Position numbers and translations under genes: made by a program
Part shown: positions 40,200-49,673 of the stretch, piece by piece
Layout of the letters: each line of letters begins with the position of its first letter
Position numbering within the stretch: the stretch's first letter is position 1
The notes under the pieces: model-generated
Told to the model about the DNA's origin: nothing
Databases searched by the model: none
Seen by the model: the letters and a program-made list of their open reading frames with translations, nothing else
DNA from: Butyrivibrio sp.
GTDB lineage: Bacteria; Bacillota; Clostridia; Lachnospirales; Lachnospiraceae
Assembly: GCA_015056495.1 (NCBI GenBank)
Contig: SVGC01000010.1
Coordinates: 1-64,000 of the forward strand
Length of the DNA: 64,000 nucleotides
Direction of reading: 5' to 3'

Positions 40200-41144
40200 A
40201 TGGATGATATGAGGGAGAGAGAACTTAAATTAAAGAAATTATGGAAAAGAGTCATATCTATGGCTCTTCTTTCTGTTGCCATGATCACATTTCTATTCAT
40301 GGCTGTTCCTATTGCAGCAAGTGCTACATATAATGAGGCGACTTTCGTTGATGATACAACTCCAACTGATCCTACGGTGGACAATACTGATGCACAAGTA
40401 GGACAGGACAATGAGAGAACCAATATCACAGGCCCCGGCACTTCTGATAATCCCGAAGAATTAAAAGAATTAAATATTGCCAATACAGTTACTGTTACCT
40501 ACGACAATGGCAACGGTACTATTAATGGTGCTCTGAGAATCCTTATAACTCTGACACTCATATCCCTTGCACCGACAATTCTTGTAATGATGACGTCGTT
40601 TACACGTATCATTATCGTCCTTCATTTTACAAGAACTGCAATTGGTACACAGACATCTCCGCCTAACCAGGTGCTTCTTGGATTGGCACTTATTTTGACG
40701 TTCTTTATCATGCAGCCTACAATTACCACTATTTATGATAATGCCATTGTTCCTTTTGATCAGGGAGAGATAGATCAGGAGGAGTTTCTGGATAGAGCAA
40801 TGGATCCCATCAGAGAATTTATGTATGCTCAGACCCAGACTAAGGATGTAAGACTTTTCATGGATATAGATGGCATGGAGTGGGATGGTGAGCTTAGTTC
40901 CATTCCTAATGCTGTACTTGTGCCAAGTTTTATTGTGAGCGAATTAAGGACAGCTTTTATCATTGGTTTCCTGATCTATATTCCATTCATAATCATTGAT
41001 ATGGTAGTAGCTTCAGTACTTATGAGTATGGGTATGATGATGCTGCCGCCAACTACGATTTCGTTGCCTTTCAAGATACTGTTGTTTGTACTTGCTGACG
41101 GATGGAGCCTGATACTGGGTAATCTTGTCAGAACCTTTTACTGA
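40200..41144 (+). CDS. fliP: Flagellar export gate protein FliP
   Basis: A 314-residue gate protein with a cleavable-type signal peptide (about 20-45) and an added Thr/Asp-rich stretch (about 50-100) before the conserved core. The core opens with LRILITLTLISLAPTILVMM, has TSFTRIIIVLHFTRTAIGTQ and the PPNQVLLGLALILTFFIMQP loop, and ends in MMMLPPTTISLPFKILLFVL. It builds the pore with FliQ and FliR. It is longer than E. coli FliP (245) because of the N-terminal extension. The start is ATG behind AGAGGTC, 21 bases after fliO. Confidence 0.95.
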   Translation: MDDMRERELKLKKLWKRVISMALLSVAMITFLFMAVPIAASATYNEATFVDDTTPTDPTVDNTDAQVGQDNERTNITGPGTSDNPEELKELNIANTVTVTYDNGNGTINGALRILITLTLISLAPTILVMMTSFTRIIIVLHFTRTAIGTQTSPPNQVLLGLALILTFFIMQPTITTIYDNAIVPFDQGEIDQEEFLDRAMDPIREFMYAQTQTKDVRLFMDIDGMEWDGELSSIPNAVLVPSFIVSELRTAFIIGFLIYIPFIIIDMVVASVLMSMGMMMLPPTTISLPFKILLFVLADGWSLILGNLVRTFY

Positions 41145-41159
41145 TGGGAGGTATAGCCT

Positions 41160-41429
41160 ATGACTGCGGATACAGTAACAATGATAATGTCGGAAGCATT
41201 GTTTATGGTCATTACAGTTTCAGCACCACTGTTATTAGTGTCGCTGATAGTGGGACTTGTTGTGTCTATTTTTCAGACTGTAACATCTATCCATGAGCAG
41301 ACCCTTACATTCGTGCCCAAGATCATCAGCGTATTCTTGACTCTTATGATTCTTGGTAACTGGATGATAACCAAGATTACTGATTATATAACTATTTTAT
41401 GGCATGATTTTACTTTATATATAAAATAG
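41160..41429 (+). CDS. fliQ: Flagellar export gate protein FliQ
   Basis: An 89-residue protein with two transmembrane helices (about 16-40 and 53-75) and the FliQ signature LLVSLIVGLVVSIFQTVTSI, HEQTLTFVPKI. It packs around FliP and FliR in the export gate. A strong GGGAGG ribosome site lies 8 bases before the ATG. Complete, usual length. Confidence 0.94.
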   Translation: MTADTVTMIMSEALFMVITVSAPLLLVSLIVGLVVSIFQTVTSIHEQTLTFVPKIISVFLTLMILGNWMITKITDYITILWHDFTLYIK

Positions 41430-41439
41430 GGGATGCTCT

Positions 41440-42222
41440 ATGATCGAGTATACATTTACTTATGGAGAATTGGAGACCTTTCTCCTGATATTTGTTCGCA
41501 TTGCCAGCTTTATATTTGTTGCTCCGTTCATAGGAAACAGAGGTGTACCGAACAGGACTAAGATAGGTTTTGCGCTTATTCTGACTTTTCTTCTTTTTGA
41601 TAATGTTTCCAGAGGAGTTCTGGATTACAATACTGTGCTTGGATATGGGGTTATAGTGTTAAAAGAGGTCCTGACAGGCATGCTTATTGGATTTTCCTTT
41701 ATGATATGTAACCTTATAGCCTCTTTTGCAGGTTATATCGTCGATATGCAGATAGGCTTGTCTATGGTTTCGTTGTTTGATCCCAATTCCAATGAGCAGA
41801 TCACTATCTCAGGTTCCTTGTATCAACAGGTTGTCATGATCATGCTCATCATCAGCGGCATGTATCAGTATATTCTCAGGGCTTTGGTTGATTCTTATAC
41901 TATGGTTCCTATCAATGGTGCTGTTTTTCAGACTGACAAGCTGGTGCAGTCCATTATTGATTTTATTGGTGCATTTATAATCATTGGTTTTAGGATAGCG
42001 ATGCCGGTATTTATAGTTACACTTATCCTTAATGTTATTTTAGGTGTCTTGGCAAAGGTATCTCCGCAGCTTAACATGTTTGCGGTCGGTATGCAGATCA
42101 AGATATTACTTGGCCTTGCAATCCTGTATCTTACAGCAGGAATACTGTATGGTGCATCAGATTTTGTTTTTAACGAGATGAAGATACTGCTTCATCAATT
42201 TATGGATGGAATGGTGGCTTAA
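41440..42222 (+). CDS. fliR: Flagellar export gate protein FliR
   Basis: A 260-residue membrane protein with six predicted helices. FliR features include FLLIFVRIASFIFVAPFIGN, VPNRTKIGFALILTFLLF, KEVLTGMLIGFSFMICNLI and DMQIGLSMVSLFDPNSN. It caps the FliP ring in the export gate. Its last base is the first base of flhB (TAATG overlap), so translation is coupled. A GGGGATGC ribosome site precedes the start. Confidence 0.95.
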   Translation: MIEYTFTYGELETFLLIFVRIASFIFVAPFIGNRGVPNRTKIGFALILTFLLFDNVSRGVLDYNTVLGYGVIVLKEVLTGMLIGFSFMICNLIASFAGYIVDMQIGLSMVSLFDPNSNEQITISGSLYQQVVMIMLIISGMYQYILRALVDSYTMVPINGAVFQTDKLVQSIIDFIGAFIIIGFRIAMPVFIVTLILNVILGVLAKVSPQLNMFAVGMQIKILLGLAILYLTAGILYGASDFVFNEMKILLHQFMDGMVA

Positions 42223-43364
42223 TGACGATTACCCTTGATTCGATGGAGAAACATTTAATTGAATATGATCTCCAGTTTTTTGCCCAGGAAGGACCCGGCG
42301 GTGAAAAGACTGAAGAGCCTACCGCCAAAAAGAAGTCAGATGCTAGAAAAGATGGTAATGTTGCCAATAGTAATGAAGTTAATAATGCAGCTTCTCTTTT
42401 GATATTTTTTATTCTGATTGCTGTCTATTATGATGATATGGCAGACAGAATAATGGGGATATTCAGAAATGTGTACTCCCAGATTCCGGAATATATCGTC
42501 ATGTACGACGGTTATGTGCCGGTAAGGTCCATGGAGACTATGGTTGGGCAGATCCTTGTTAATGTCCTCATAATTTCCATGCCATTTATGCTTTTAGCTG
42601 TGATCGTGGGGCTTATCTGTAATATAGCTCAGGTAGGATGGCAGATAACTACTAAGCCACTGAAGCCTAAATTTAGTAAACTCAATCCCATAAAGGGTAT
42701 GAAGAATCTTTTTTCTACAAAAAAGATATTTGAGCTGATTAAATCCTTACTTAAACTGATACTTCTCTTTACAGTTATTTACACCTATGTTGCAGGGCTT
42801 GATGAGTCAATTTATCTGCTGTACGACATTTCCCTTGGACAATCCATCAAGACCATGGGAACTATCCTTGTAAATCTGGGGATCAGGATTGCAGCCTGGT
42901 ACATACTTATTGCCGCGGCTGATGTGGTATATACAAGATACAAGCACCATGAAGATCTCAAGATGACCAAGCAGGAAGTAAAAGACGAATACAAAAATAC
43001 TGAAGGTGATCCACAGATCAAGGGCAAACAGCGTCAGAGGATGATGGAGGCCTCAAGAAGACGTATGATGCAGCAATTGCCTCAGGCAGATGTTGTTATC
43101 ACCAACCCTACCCATTATGCAGTAGCTATTTTGTATGAAGCTGATAAATATGAGGCTCCGCGAGTGATTGCTAAGGGTGAAGATTACCTGGCCCAGCGTA
43201 TTAAAGAGATTGCAAGAGAAAACGATATTGAGATAGTTGAAAATAAGCCACTTGCCAGGATGCTATACGCTACAGTCGAAGTGGGAGAATTCGTTCCGCC
43301 GGAGCTGTATAAGGCAGTAGCAGAGGTACTGGCTTTCGTATATCACCTGAAAGGAAAAGTGTAA
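42222..43364 (+). CDS. flhB: Flagellar export switch protein FlhB
   Basis: A 380-residue protein with four transmembrane helices and a C-terminal cytoplasmic domain. EKTEEPTAKKKSDARKDGNV marks the N-terminus, and the autocleavage motif NPTH is within VVITNPTHYAVAILYE. Self-cleavage here changes the gate's specificity from hook to filament substrates with FliK. A leading 20-residue extension (MTITLDSMEKHLIEYDLQFF) is longer than usual. Coupled to fliR by TAATG. Confidence 0.96.
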   Translation: MTITLDSMEKHLIEYDLQFFAQEGPGGEKTEEPTAKKKSDARKDGNVANSNEVNNAASLLIFFILIAVYYDDMADRIMGIFRNVYSQIPEYIVMYDGYVPVRSMETMVGQILVNVLIISMPFMLLAVIVGLICNIAQVGWQITTKPLKPKFSKLNPIKGMKNLFSTKKIFELIKSLLKLILLFTVIYTYVAGLDESIYLLYDISLGQSIKTMGTILVNLGIRIAAWYILIAAADVVYTRYKHHEDLKMTKQEVKDEYKNTEGDPQIKGKQRQRMMEASRRRMMQQLPQADVVITNPTHYAVAILYEADKYEAPRVIAKGEDYLAQRIKEIARENDIEIVENKPLARMLYATVEVGEFVPPELYKAVAEVLAFVYHLKGKV

Positions 43365-43431
43365 AAATATTAAATTATTATTACTTTTTAGATTATAAGC
43401 TAGTAATAATACGCGATTTATCGTAAAGTTA

Positions 43432-43440
43432 TGATATAAT
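43432..43440 (+). promoter_or_regulatory. Extended -10 promoter-like site before flhA
   Basis: TGATATAAT is a perfect extended -10 (TG-N-TATAAT), 25 bases before the flhA start, in the 100-base gap after flhB. The -35 region is poor. It could start a separate transcript for flhA and the chemotaxis genes. Confidence 0.45.
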
Positions 43441-43464
43441 ATAGGTATGGGAAGGGGGAGTTTA

Positions 43465-45519
43465 ATGAATAGCAAAGTCATTAACAGAGTATATGACTAT
43501 GGCGTAGCTATGTATATAGTAGCAGCCATTACTATGCTCATTATTCCTATCCCCAACTGGTTAATGGACATCCTGCTTGCTTTTGACTTTATGCTTTCAT
43601 TCGTTATCCTTTTTACCTGTATGTATACTACGGAAGTTCTAGAGATGTCCAACTTTCCCACAATACTTCTTATAACAACAATTTTCCGTATCGCGTTGAA
43701 CGTATCATCTACAAGACTTATTTTGACAAGCGGAGATCCTGGTGAGGTTATCAAGGTCTTTGGAGAATTCGTTGGTGGTGGTGATCTGATTGTTGGTATC
43801 ATCATTTATTTAATTCTTTTGATCGTTCAGTTTATGGTTATCAATAAAGGTTCAGAGCGTGTAGCTGAAGTTACAGCCCGTTTTACTCTGGACGCTATGC
43901 CGGGTAAACAGATGGCGATTGATGCTGATCTTAATACCGGTGCTATAGATGATGCAGAGGCCAAGAGAAGAAGAGATAAGATCCAGGAGGAATCAAGTTT
44001 CTTTGGAGCTATGGACGGTGCATCTAAGTATGTTAAAGGAGATGCAACAGCAGGTCTTGTAATCACAGCAGTCAATATCATAGGCGGTATCGCCATGGGA
44101 ATGCTCAGACAGGGGCTGGACATTGGCGAAGCGGTAAATAAATATACGATCCTTACAATGGGTGATGGTCTTGTAAGTTCAATCCCATCACTGCTCATAT
44201 CACTTTCAACAGGTATTCTGGTTACCAAGGGCTCCAAGGAAGCAGATTTTGGACATGTCCTTATCGATCAGCTCTTTGGTTCAGACAAGGTACTGTACCT
44301 TGTAGGCGGAGTTATAGCAGCCCTCGGAATACTGACGCCACTGCCTTGGCCTATATATGTTGGACTTGGTGTATTGGTGATGATAGTTGGCAGACTTAAT
44401 GCCAAGACTATTGGAACGAAACAGATTGAGGAAGAGACTCAGGAAGAAGAGGCTGCAGAGGCTGAGACCATCAGACAGCCTGAAAATGTTACAACTCTTC
44501 TTCAGGTTGATCCTATTGAACTTGAATTTGGTTACGGAATCATCCCGCTGGCTGATGTTAATCAGGGCGGTGACTTGCTTGACAGAGTAGTAATGATCAG
44601 AAGACAGATAGCACTGGAACTTGGTACTGTAGTTCCTATCATCCGTCTTCGTGATAATATTCAGCTCAATCCAAACCAGTATATCATCAAGATCAAAGGC
44701 ATACAGGTCAGTGACGGAGAGATATTATTTGATCACTACATGGCTATGAATCCTGGCCGTGTTGAGGAAGAAATCACCGGTATTCCTACATTTGAACCTT
44801 CCTTCCACCTGCCGGCTATCTGGATCACTGAAAGCCAGAGAGAAAGAGCGGAGAGCCTTGGTTATACCGTAGTAGATCCGCCTTCTATCATAGCTACGCA
44901 TCTTACAGAGGTTATCAGAGAGCATATTTCAGAGCTTCTTACAAGACAGGATGTACAGAATCTTGTTAATAACCTTAAGGAAAACAATGGTGCCCTTGTT
45001 GATGAACTTGTACCTAAGCTCATGAGTCTTGGTGAGATAGAAAAGGTTCTTCAGAACCTGTTAAAAGAGGGTATTTCCATTAGAGATCTGGTAACTATTT
45101 TTGAAACACTTGCTGATTATGCTCCATCTACCAGAGATTCAGATATTCTTACAGAATATGTAAGACAGTCTCTGAAGAGAGCTATATCAAATAAATTTTT
45201 CCCAATGGGAGAAACAACCAGCGTTTTAACACTTGATCCTAATATTGAACAGGAGATCATGAACAGTGTTAAACAGACAGAAACGGGAGCTTATCTAACA
45301 CTTGATCCTGGAAGGACCAAGGCAATACTTAAAGCCACAGGAGAACAGATCAAGAAGCTTGAGGATGCAGGCAAAGTACCTATTGTTATGACTTCACCTA
45401 TAGTCAGAATGTACTACAAGAAAATGACGGAGGATTACTATAAGGATCTGATTGTTATTTCCTACAACGAAGTTGAGTCATCAATTGAACTACAATCGAT
45501 CGGAATGGTGACAGCATAA
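43465..45519 (+). CDS. flhA: Flagellar export gate protein FlhA
   Basis: A 684-residue FHIPEP-family protein. The N-terminal half has about eight transmembrane helices; the family block GSERVAEVTARFTLDAMPGK followed by QMAIDADLNTGAIDDAEAKR is present. The cytoplasmic C-terminal half (from about 340) forms the ring that docks chaperone-substrate complexes, with the IRLRDNIQLNPNQYIIKIKG strand. It uses proton flow for export. The ATG at 43465 is 6-7 bases behind AAGGGGGAG; the one at 43447 has no site. A promoter-like site lies just upstream. Confidence 0.96.
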   Translation: MNSKVINRVYDYGVAMYIVAAITMLIIPIPNWLMDILLAFDFMLSFVILFTCMYTTEVLEMSNFPTILLITTIFRIALNVSSTRLILTSGDPGEVIKVFGEFVGGGDLIVGIIIYLILLIVQFMVINKGSERVAEVTARFTLDAMPGKQMAIDADLNTGAIDDAEAKRRRDKIQEESSFFGAMDGASKYVKGDATAGLVITAVNIIGGIAMGMLRQGLDIGEAVNKYTILTMGDGLVSSIPSLLISLSTGILVTKGSKEADFGHVLIDQLFGSDKVLYLVGGVIAALGILTPLPWPIYVGLGVLVMIVGRLNAKTIGTKQIEEETQEEEAAEAETIRQPENVTTLLQVDPIELEFGYGIIPLADVNQGGDLLDRVVMIRRQIALELGTVVPIIRLRDNIQLNPNQYIIKIKGIQVSDGEILFDHYMAMNPGRVEEEITGIPTFEPSFHLPAIWITESQRERAESLGYTVVDPPSIIATHLTEVIREHISELLTRQDVQNLVNNLKENNGALVDELVPKLMSLGEIEKVLQNLLKEGISIRDLVTIFETLADYAPSTRDSDILTEYVRQSLKRAISNKFFPMGETTSVLTLDPNIEQEIMNSVKQTETGAYLTLDPGRTKAILKATGEQIKKLEDAGKVPIVMTSPIVRMYYKKMTEDYYKDLIVISYNEVESSIELQSIGMVTA

Positions 45520-45520
45520 G

Positions 45521-46843
45521 ATGATTATAAAAAAGTTTACGGGGAAAACTGAAAATGAAGCCACTGAACTTGCCAAGAAGGAGCTGGGGCAGAATATTGT
45601 GATCATGAATGTTCGTCCGGTTAAAAAAGAGGGCTTTTTCTCATTTCTTTTGCCGCAAAAGACAGAGGTCACTGTGGCTCTTGAAGAGGAAACTGAAAAG
45701 CCTGTATCTTCTGTGATACAACCGATCAGACGTCCTGTAGAGGTCACATCCAGGTCCGGAGGCGTAAAGGATGAATATGCGCCTTCTGGCGGAAGTGTTG
45801 GCGACAGGCTTGTTAGAGCTACCAGTGAAGGCACTCTCCCTCCACTTAAGGTTGGAGGCATGGAAAAAGCATCTTCCAAGTTTGACGAGAGTAGTGTTAT
45901 CGAGGAAAAGCTTGATAATCTGCATTCTCTTTTGGAGCAGAATATTCTAAAGCCTGAGAAGGACAACATAGAGCCCTCTAAAGATGAATCCAAAGAGGAG
46001 GAGACTACTATCGGCAAGAGTCCTATATCTGAAGAGACAATGTCTTTTATCAAGCTGTTGTATAACACACTTCTCGAAAATGAAGTTGATGAAAAATATG
46101 CCAATCAGCTGACGGATGAACTGGAAAAGCTTGCCAAGCCTAATCTTCCTTTTGAATACACACTTGCCAATGTATATCAGAAGATGGTTCTTAAATTTGG
46201 TAAGGCTGAGACTATAAAAGAAGATAATGAAGGTCCTATTGCTGAGATATTTATAGGACCGACAGGAGTAGGCAAGACTACTACAATTGCCAAGCTTGCT
46301 TCTGAGTTATATCTGAATAAAAAGAGGAAAGTAGCTCTTTTGACAATTGATACATACAGGATCGCGGCTGCAGAACAGCTAAAGACCTATGCTTCTATTA
46401 TGGAGATCCCTTTCAGGGTTATCTATACAGTCGAAGAGATGCGCCAGGCTATTGAGGATTTTAGAGATTATGACTATCTCATGATCGATACAGCCGGCTA
46501 TTCGATACACAATGATGAGTTAAAAAAGGCCACCAATGATTTCATAAGCGTTATCAAAGACAATATGGACTATGAGAATTTCCTTGTACTTAGCGCAACA
46601 ACCAAGTACAGAGACTTAAAAGAGATAGTTGACTGTTATTCGGACATGGTGGAATACAAGCTTATTTTTACCAAGATGGATGAGACCAATTGTGCTGGCA
46701 ATCTGTACAACATTCGTATGTACACAGGTGCACCGATGTCGTATATCACTAATGGTCAGAACGTACCTGATGATATAGCAGTATTTGATGCTCAGAAGTC
46801 GGTTAAAAGTCTGCTAGGTGGAGAAAGTAAAGAAAAAAGGTAA
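45521..46843 (+). CDS. flhF: Flagellar SRP-type GTPase FlhF
   Basis: A 440-residue SRP-GTPase relative that places the flagellum. The N-terminal B domain is basic; a variable Ser/Glu-rich linker leads to the N domain (about 165-215). The G domain has IFIGPTGVGKTTTIAKLA (G1), LLTIDTYRIAAAEQLKTYA (G2), YLMIDTAGYS (G3) and FTKMDETNCAGN (G4/G5). It is activated by FlhG, the next gene. Its ATG follows the flhA stop by 1 base. Length is normal. Confidence 0.95.
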   Translation: MIIKKFTGKTENEATELAKKELGQNIVIMNVRPVKKEGFFSFLLPQKTEVTVALEEETEKPVSSVIQPIRRPVEVTSRSGGVKDEYAPSGGSVGDRLVRATSEGTLPPLKVGGMEKASSKFDESSVIEEKLDNLHSLLEQNILKPEKDNIEPSKDESKEEETTIGKSPISEETMSFIKLLYNTLLENEVDEKYANQLTDELEKLAKPNLPFEYTLANVYQKMVLKFGKAETIKEDNEGPIAEIFIGPTGVGKTTTIAKLASELYLNKKRKVALLTIDTYRIAAAEQLKTYASIMEIPFRVIYTVEEMRQAIEDFRDYDYLMIDTAGYSIHNDELKKATNDFISVIKDNMDYENFLVLSATTKYRDLKEIVDCYSDMVEYKLIFTKMDETNCAGNLYNIRMYTGAPMSYITNGQNVPDDIAVFDAQKSVKSLLGGESKEKR

Positions 46844-46849
46844 GAGATT

Positions 46850-47779
46850 ATGGATCAGGCGGAACAGCTTAGAAATATTATTAAATCCAGTAATACTCCT
46901 CAACGTCCCCTGGCAAGAGTAATTACTGTTACCAGTGGTAAGGGCGGAGTTGGTAAATCAAACGTGGCCATCAATCTGGCGATCCAGTTCAAAAAGATGG
47001 GGCAGAGGGTTATCATCCTGGATGCGGATTTTGGACTTGCCAATATTGAGATCATGTTTGGAACAGTCCCTAAACATAATTTAAGCGATCTTATATATCA
47101 GGGCAAAAATATTAAAGATGTGATTACCTGGGGGCCTATGGGCGTCGGATTTATATCCGGAGGCTCCGGAATATCAGGTATGTACAATCTCAGCAGAGAT
47201 TATCTTGTTTATATCATCGTTAATCTTGCTGAACTTGATGCAATAGCCGATACAATTATCATAGATACTGGTGCGGGAATATCTAATGCGGTTATGGAAT
47301 TTTTGGTGGCAAGTGGTGAGATCATTCTGGTCACAACACCTGAGCCTACATCTATCACGGATTCCTATTCACTGCTCAAAGCTTTGAACCAGTACCCGAG
47401 ATTTTCAAAAGAAAATACTGTGATAAAGGTTGTGTCGAATAAGGTTTCTACAGATGAAGAAGGGCAGCAGTTGTTTAATAAATTAAATGCAGTTGTTGCC
47501 AGATATCAGAAGTTGCCATTGACGTATCTGGGTGCGATCCAGCAGGATCCTAATCTTGCCCGAAGCGTAATGCAGCAGACTCCGGTATCTATACAGTATC
47601 CAAATGCCAAGTCTACAAGGGCATTTGAGCAGATTGCAGCTTCTTTATCAGGCAAAGACGGAATGGAAGTAAAGCCCAGAGGTATGGCAGCCTTCTTTTC
47701 ACATATTATTACCGGCAGAAAGCTAAACGCTGCCGGAAATGCAGGCACAGCAAGTGCGGCATCTATTACAAATACTTAA
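46850..47779 (+). CDS. flhG: Flagellar number regulator FlhG (MinD-like ATPase)
   Basis: A 309-residue ParA/MinD-type ATPase. It opens with DQAEQLRNII, the DQAxxLR helix that activates FlhF's GTPase. Then comes the P-loop TSGKGGVGKSNVAIN, the switch LDADFGLANIEIMFGT and IIIDTGAGISNAVMEF. The C-terminal part holds the amphipathic membrane-targeting region. It limits flagellar number and position together with FlhF. AAGAGATT precedes the ATG; it lies 6 bases behind flhF and 14 bases before the PilZ gene. The terminal 30 residues are Ala/Gly-rich. Confidence 0.93.
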   Translation: MDQAEQLRNIIKSSNTPQRPLARVITVTSGKGGVGKSNVAINLAIQFKKMGQRVIILDADFGLANIEIMFGTVPKHNLSDLIYQGKNIKDVITWGPMGVGFISGGSGISGMYNLSRDYLVYIIVNLAELDAIADTIIIDTGAGISNAVMEFLVASGEIILVTTPEPTSITDSYSLLKALNQYPRFSKENTVIKVVSNKVSTDEEGQQLFNKLNAVVARYQKLPLTYLGAIQQDPNLARSVMQQTPVSIQYPNAKSTRAFEQIAASLSGKDGMEVKPRGMAAFFSHIITGRKLNAAGNAGTASAASITNT

Positions 47780-47793
47780 ATTAAGGAGCCTAA

Positions 47794-48516
47794 ATGTTAG
47801 CGGACTATTTAACTGTCGGAAATAAAGTAGAGCTAAAGGCGGTTGATAAGATGTGGATGCAGGATGATCCGGAATCGTCGAGGTTATACTTTAGCAAACT
47901 GAATGGAGTGCTGTCGGAAGAGCGTATTGAGATCTTGATGCCCATGATTCAGGGTAAATTGATCCTGCTTCCTGTCAATCTGCAATATAACTTGTGCTTT
48001 TATACCAAAAACGGGTTGATGCAATGCTATGCCAAGGTTGTGGACAGATACAGAAGTAACAACGTGTATCTGGCTGTCCTGGAGTTGTCCAGTAGCCTGT
48101 CCAAGCTGCAGAGGCGAGAATATTACAGATTTAGCTGTGCACTGGAGCTTCATACCAGAGCTTTTTCGGAAGATGAGCTCAAGGCGGTAAAAAATAATTG
48201 GGATTTCCTTGTCAATAAGGATAAGCCGCTTCAAAAAGCTGTGATCGTAGATATCAGTGGCGGAGGACTGAGATTTGTTTCCAATTTTCAGTTTGAAGAG
48301 GGTAACACGATTTATTGTACCTATCAGCTGCCGGGATATTATAACAATAAAGACTTCGAAATGATCTCTACGGTTTTGAAAGTTCAAGAGCTGGAAAATA
48401 AACCGGGACTCTTTGAACATCGTATCAAATACATACACATAGACGAAGATGCCAGAGAAGATATTATTCATTTTATCTTTGATGAGGAACGAAAAATCAG
48501 AAAGAAGCAATCATAA
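47794..48516 (+). CDS. PilZ-domain flagellar brake protein (YcgR-like)
   Basis: A 240-residue protein with a YcgR-type N-terminal domain (about 1-105) and a PilZ domain (about 110-230). The c-di-GMP-binding signature is complete: QRREYYRFSC (RxxxR switch) and IVDISGGGLRFVS (D/NxSxxG). On binding c-di-GMP such proteins slow or stop the motor through MotA or FliG. Its place inside the flagellar cluster, next to flhG and cheB, suits this. The ligand may come from the 7TM cyclase at 14927. GGAGCC precedes the ATG. It ends 2 bases before cheB. Confidence 0.9.
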   Translation: MLADYLTVGNKVELKAVDKMWMQDDPESSRLYFSKLNGVLSEERIEILMPMIQGKLILLPVNLQYNLCFYTKNGLMQCYAKVVDRYRSNNVYLAVLELSSSLSKLQRREYYRFSCALELHTRAFSEDELKAVKNNWDFLVNKDKPLQKAVIVDISGGGLRFVSNFQFEEGNTIYCTYQLPGYYNNKDFEMISTVLKVQELENKPGLFEHRIKYIHIDEDAREDIIHFIFDEERKIRKKQS

Positions 48517-48518
48517 TT

Positions 48519-49589
48519 ATGAAAAAAATTCTTATTATTGATGACTCTGCACTCATGAGAACAGTACTTAGTGATATCATAAACTCAGATTCGAGGTTCC
48601 ATGTAGAAGAAACGGCAAAAGACGGAGTAGAAGGTTTAGAACTTCTTAAGAAAAAATCATACGATGCAGTTGTTCTTGACGTAAACATGCCGAGAATGGA
48701 TGGTATCACACTTCTTAAGGAAGTTCAAAAAAATGGTATTAAGGCCAAGATCATGATGGCCAGCACCGATACAAAAGAAGGTGCCAAGGTCACAATGGAA
48801 GCCTTAGACCTGGGAGCACTTGACTTTGTTCATAAACCTGACAGAGCTTCTGCTTGTAGAGAAGAAGATTTTGCAAAGCAGATGCTGAACACACTGGCTG
48901 CAGTTGCAGAAAGTAGAGTTACAGCACCTTCAAGAACATTCTCTATAGAAGATATCAAAGCTCAGAAAAAGGTTGTTGAACTTGTCAGTAAATCAGCCCA
49001 CAAGGTTACCGGTAATAAGATTGTAGCTATTGCAAGCTCTACCGGTGGACCAAGAGCATTACAGGCTGTTATACCAAAGCTTCCTAAAAATCTCAAGGCT
49101 CCAGTCGTTTTAGTTCAGCATATGCCACAGGGATTCACAGCTTCTCTAGCTGAGAGACTGGATTCCTTAAGTGACGTACATGTGGTTGAAGCCAAAGAAG
49201 GGGATGTATTAGAGCCTGGAACTGTTTATCTTGCAGCTGGCGGTAAGCATATGCATATCAAGACAGCTGGCGGTAGACATACCATCTATTACAAGGATGG
49301 ACCTACACGTGAAGGTGTAAGGCCATGTGCAAACTTTATGTACGAGTCGCTTATGGATTCAGACTATGATGAAATCGTTTGTGTGGTGCTGACAGGTATG
49401 GGCGCTGACGGTACTGAGGGTATCAAGAATCTGGAGGGAAAGAAAAAAGTTCATGTGATTGGGCAGGATGAAGCGTCATGCACAGTTTATGGCATGCCTA
49501 AATCAGTTGCAGTTGCTGGGCTTGTTGATCAAGTTGTCCCTTTGGATAATGTAGCTCAGGAAATAATAATGAACGTCGGCGTAAAGTGA
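48519..49589 (+). CDS. cheB: Chemotaxis methylesterase CheB
   Basis: A 356-residue protein: receiver domain (1-120) with Asp8-Asp9, phosphorylated Asp54 (VVLDVNMPRMDG) and Lys in HKPD, then a linker and the methylesterase domain (about 165-350). The catalytic serine is in IASSTGGPRALQAV, the histidine in VLVQHMPQGFTASLAERL and the aspartate in VLTGMGADGTEG. It removes methyl groups from receptors for adaptation. No cheR gene is in the window. Its ATG follows the PilZ gene by 2 bases. Confidence 0.95.
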   Translation: MKKILIIDDSALMRTVLSDIINSDSRFHVEETAKDGVEGLELLKKKSYDAVVLDVNMPRMDGITLLKEVQKNGIKAKIMMASTDTKEGAKVTMEALDLGALDFVHKPDRASACREEDFAKQMLNTLAAVAESRVTAPSRTFSIEDIKAQKKVVELVSKSAHKVTGNKIVAIASSTGGPRALQAVIPKLPKNLKAPVVLVQHMPQGFTASLAERLDSLSDVHVVEAKEGDVLEPGTVYLAAGGKHMHIKTAGGRHTIYYKDGPTREGVRPCANFMYESLMDSDYDEIVCVVLTGMGADGTEGIKNLEGKKKVHVIGQDEASCTVYGMPKSVAVAGLVDQVVPLDNVAQEIIMNVGVK

Positions 49590-49601
49590 AGGAACATCCA
49601 T

Positions 49602-49665
49602 ACCTCCATTTTATGTCAGACAAGGCTAAATAAGCTTTTAGTCTAACAATTTTTTTAATGGAGGT
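49602..49665 (+). promoter_or_regulatory. Hairpin that can mask the cheA ribosome site
   Basis: ACCTCCATT (49602-49610) is the exact complement of AATGGAGGT (49657-49665), which contains the cheA GGAGG site; an inner AGAC/GTCT stem extends it. When folded, the ribosome site is hidden; translation of cheA would need opening of the stem. Confidence 0.6.
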
Positions 49666-49673
49666 AAAAAGAT

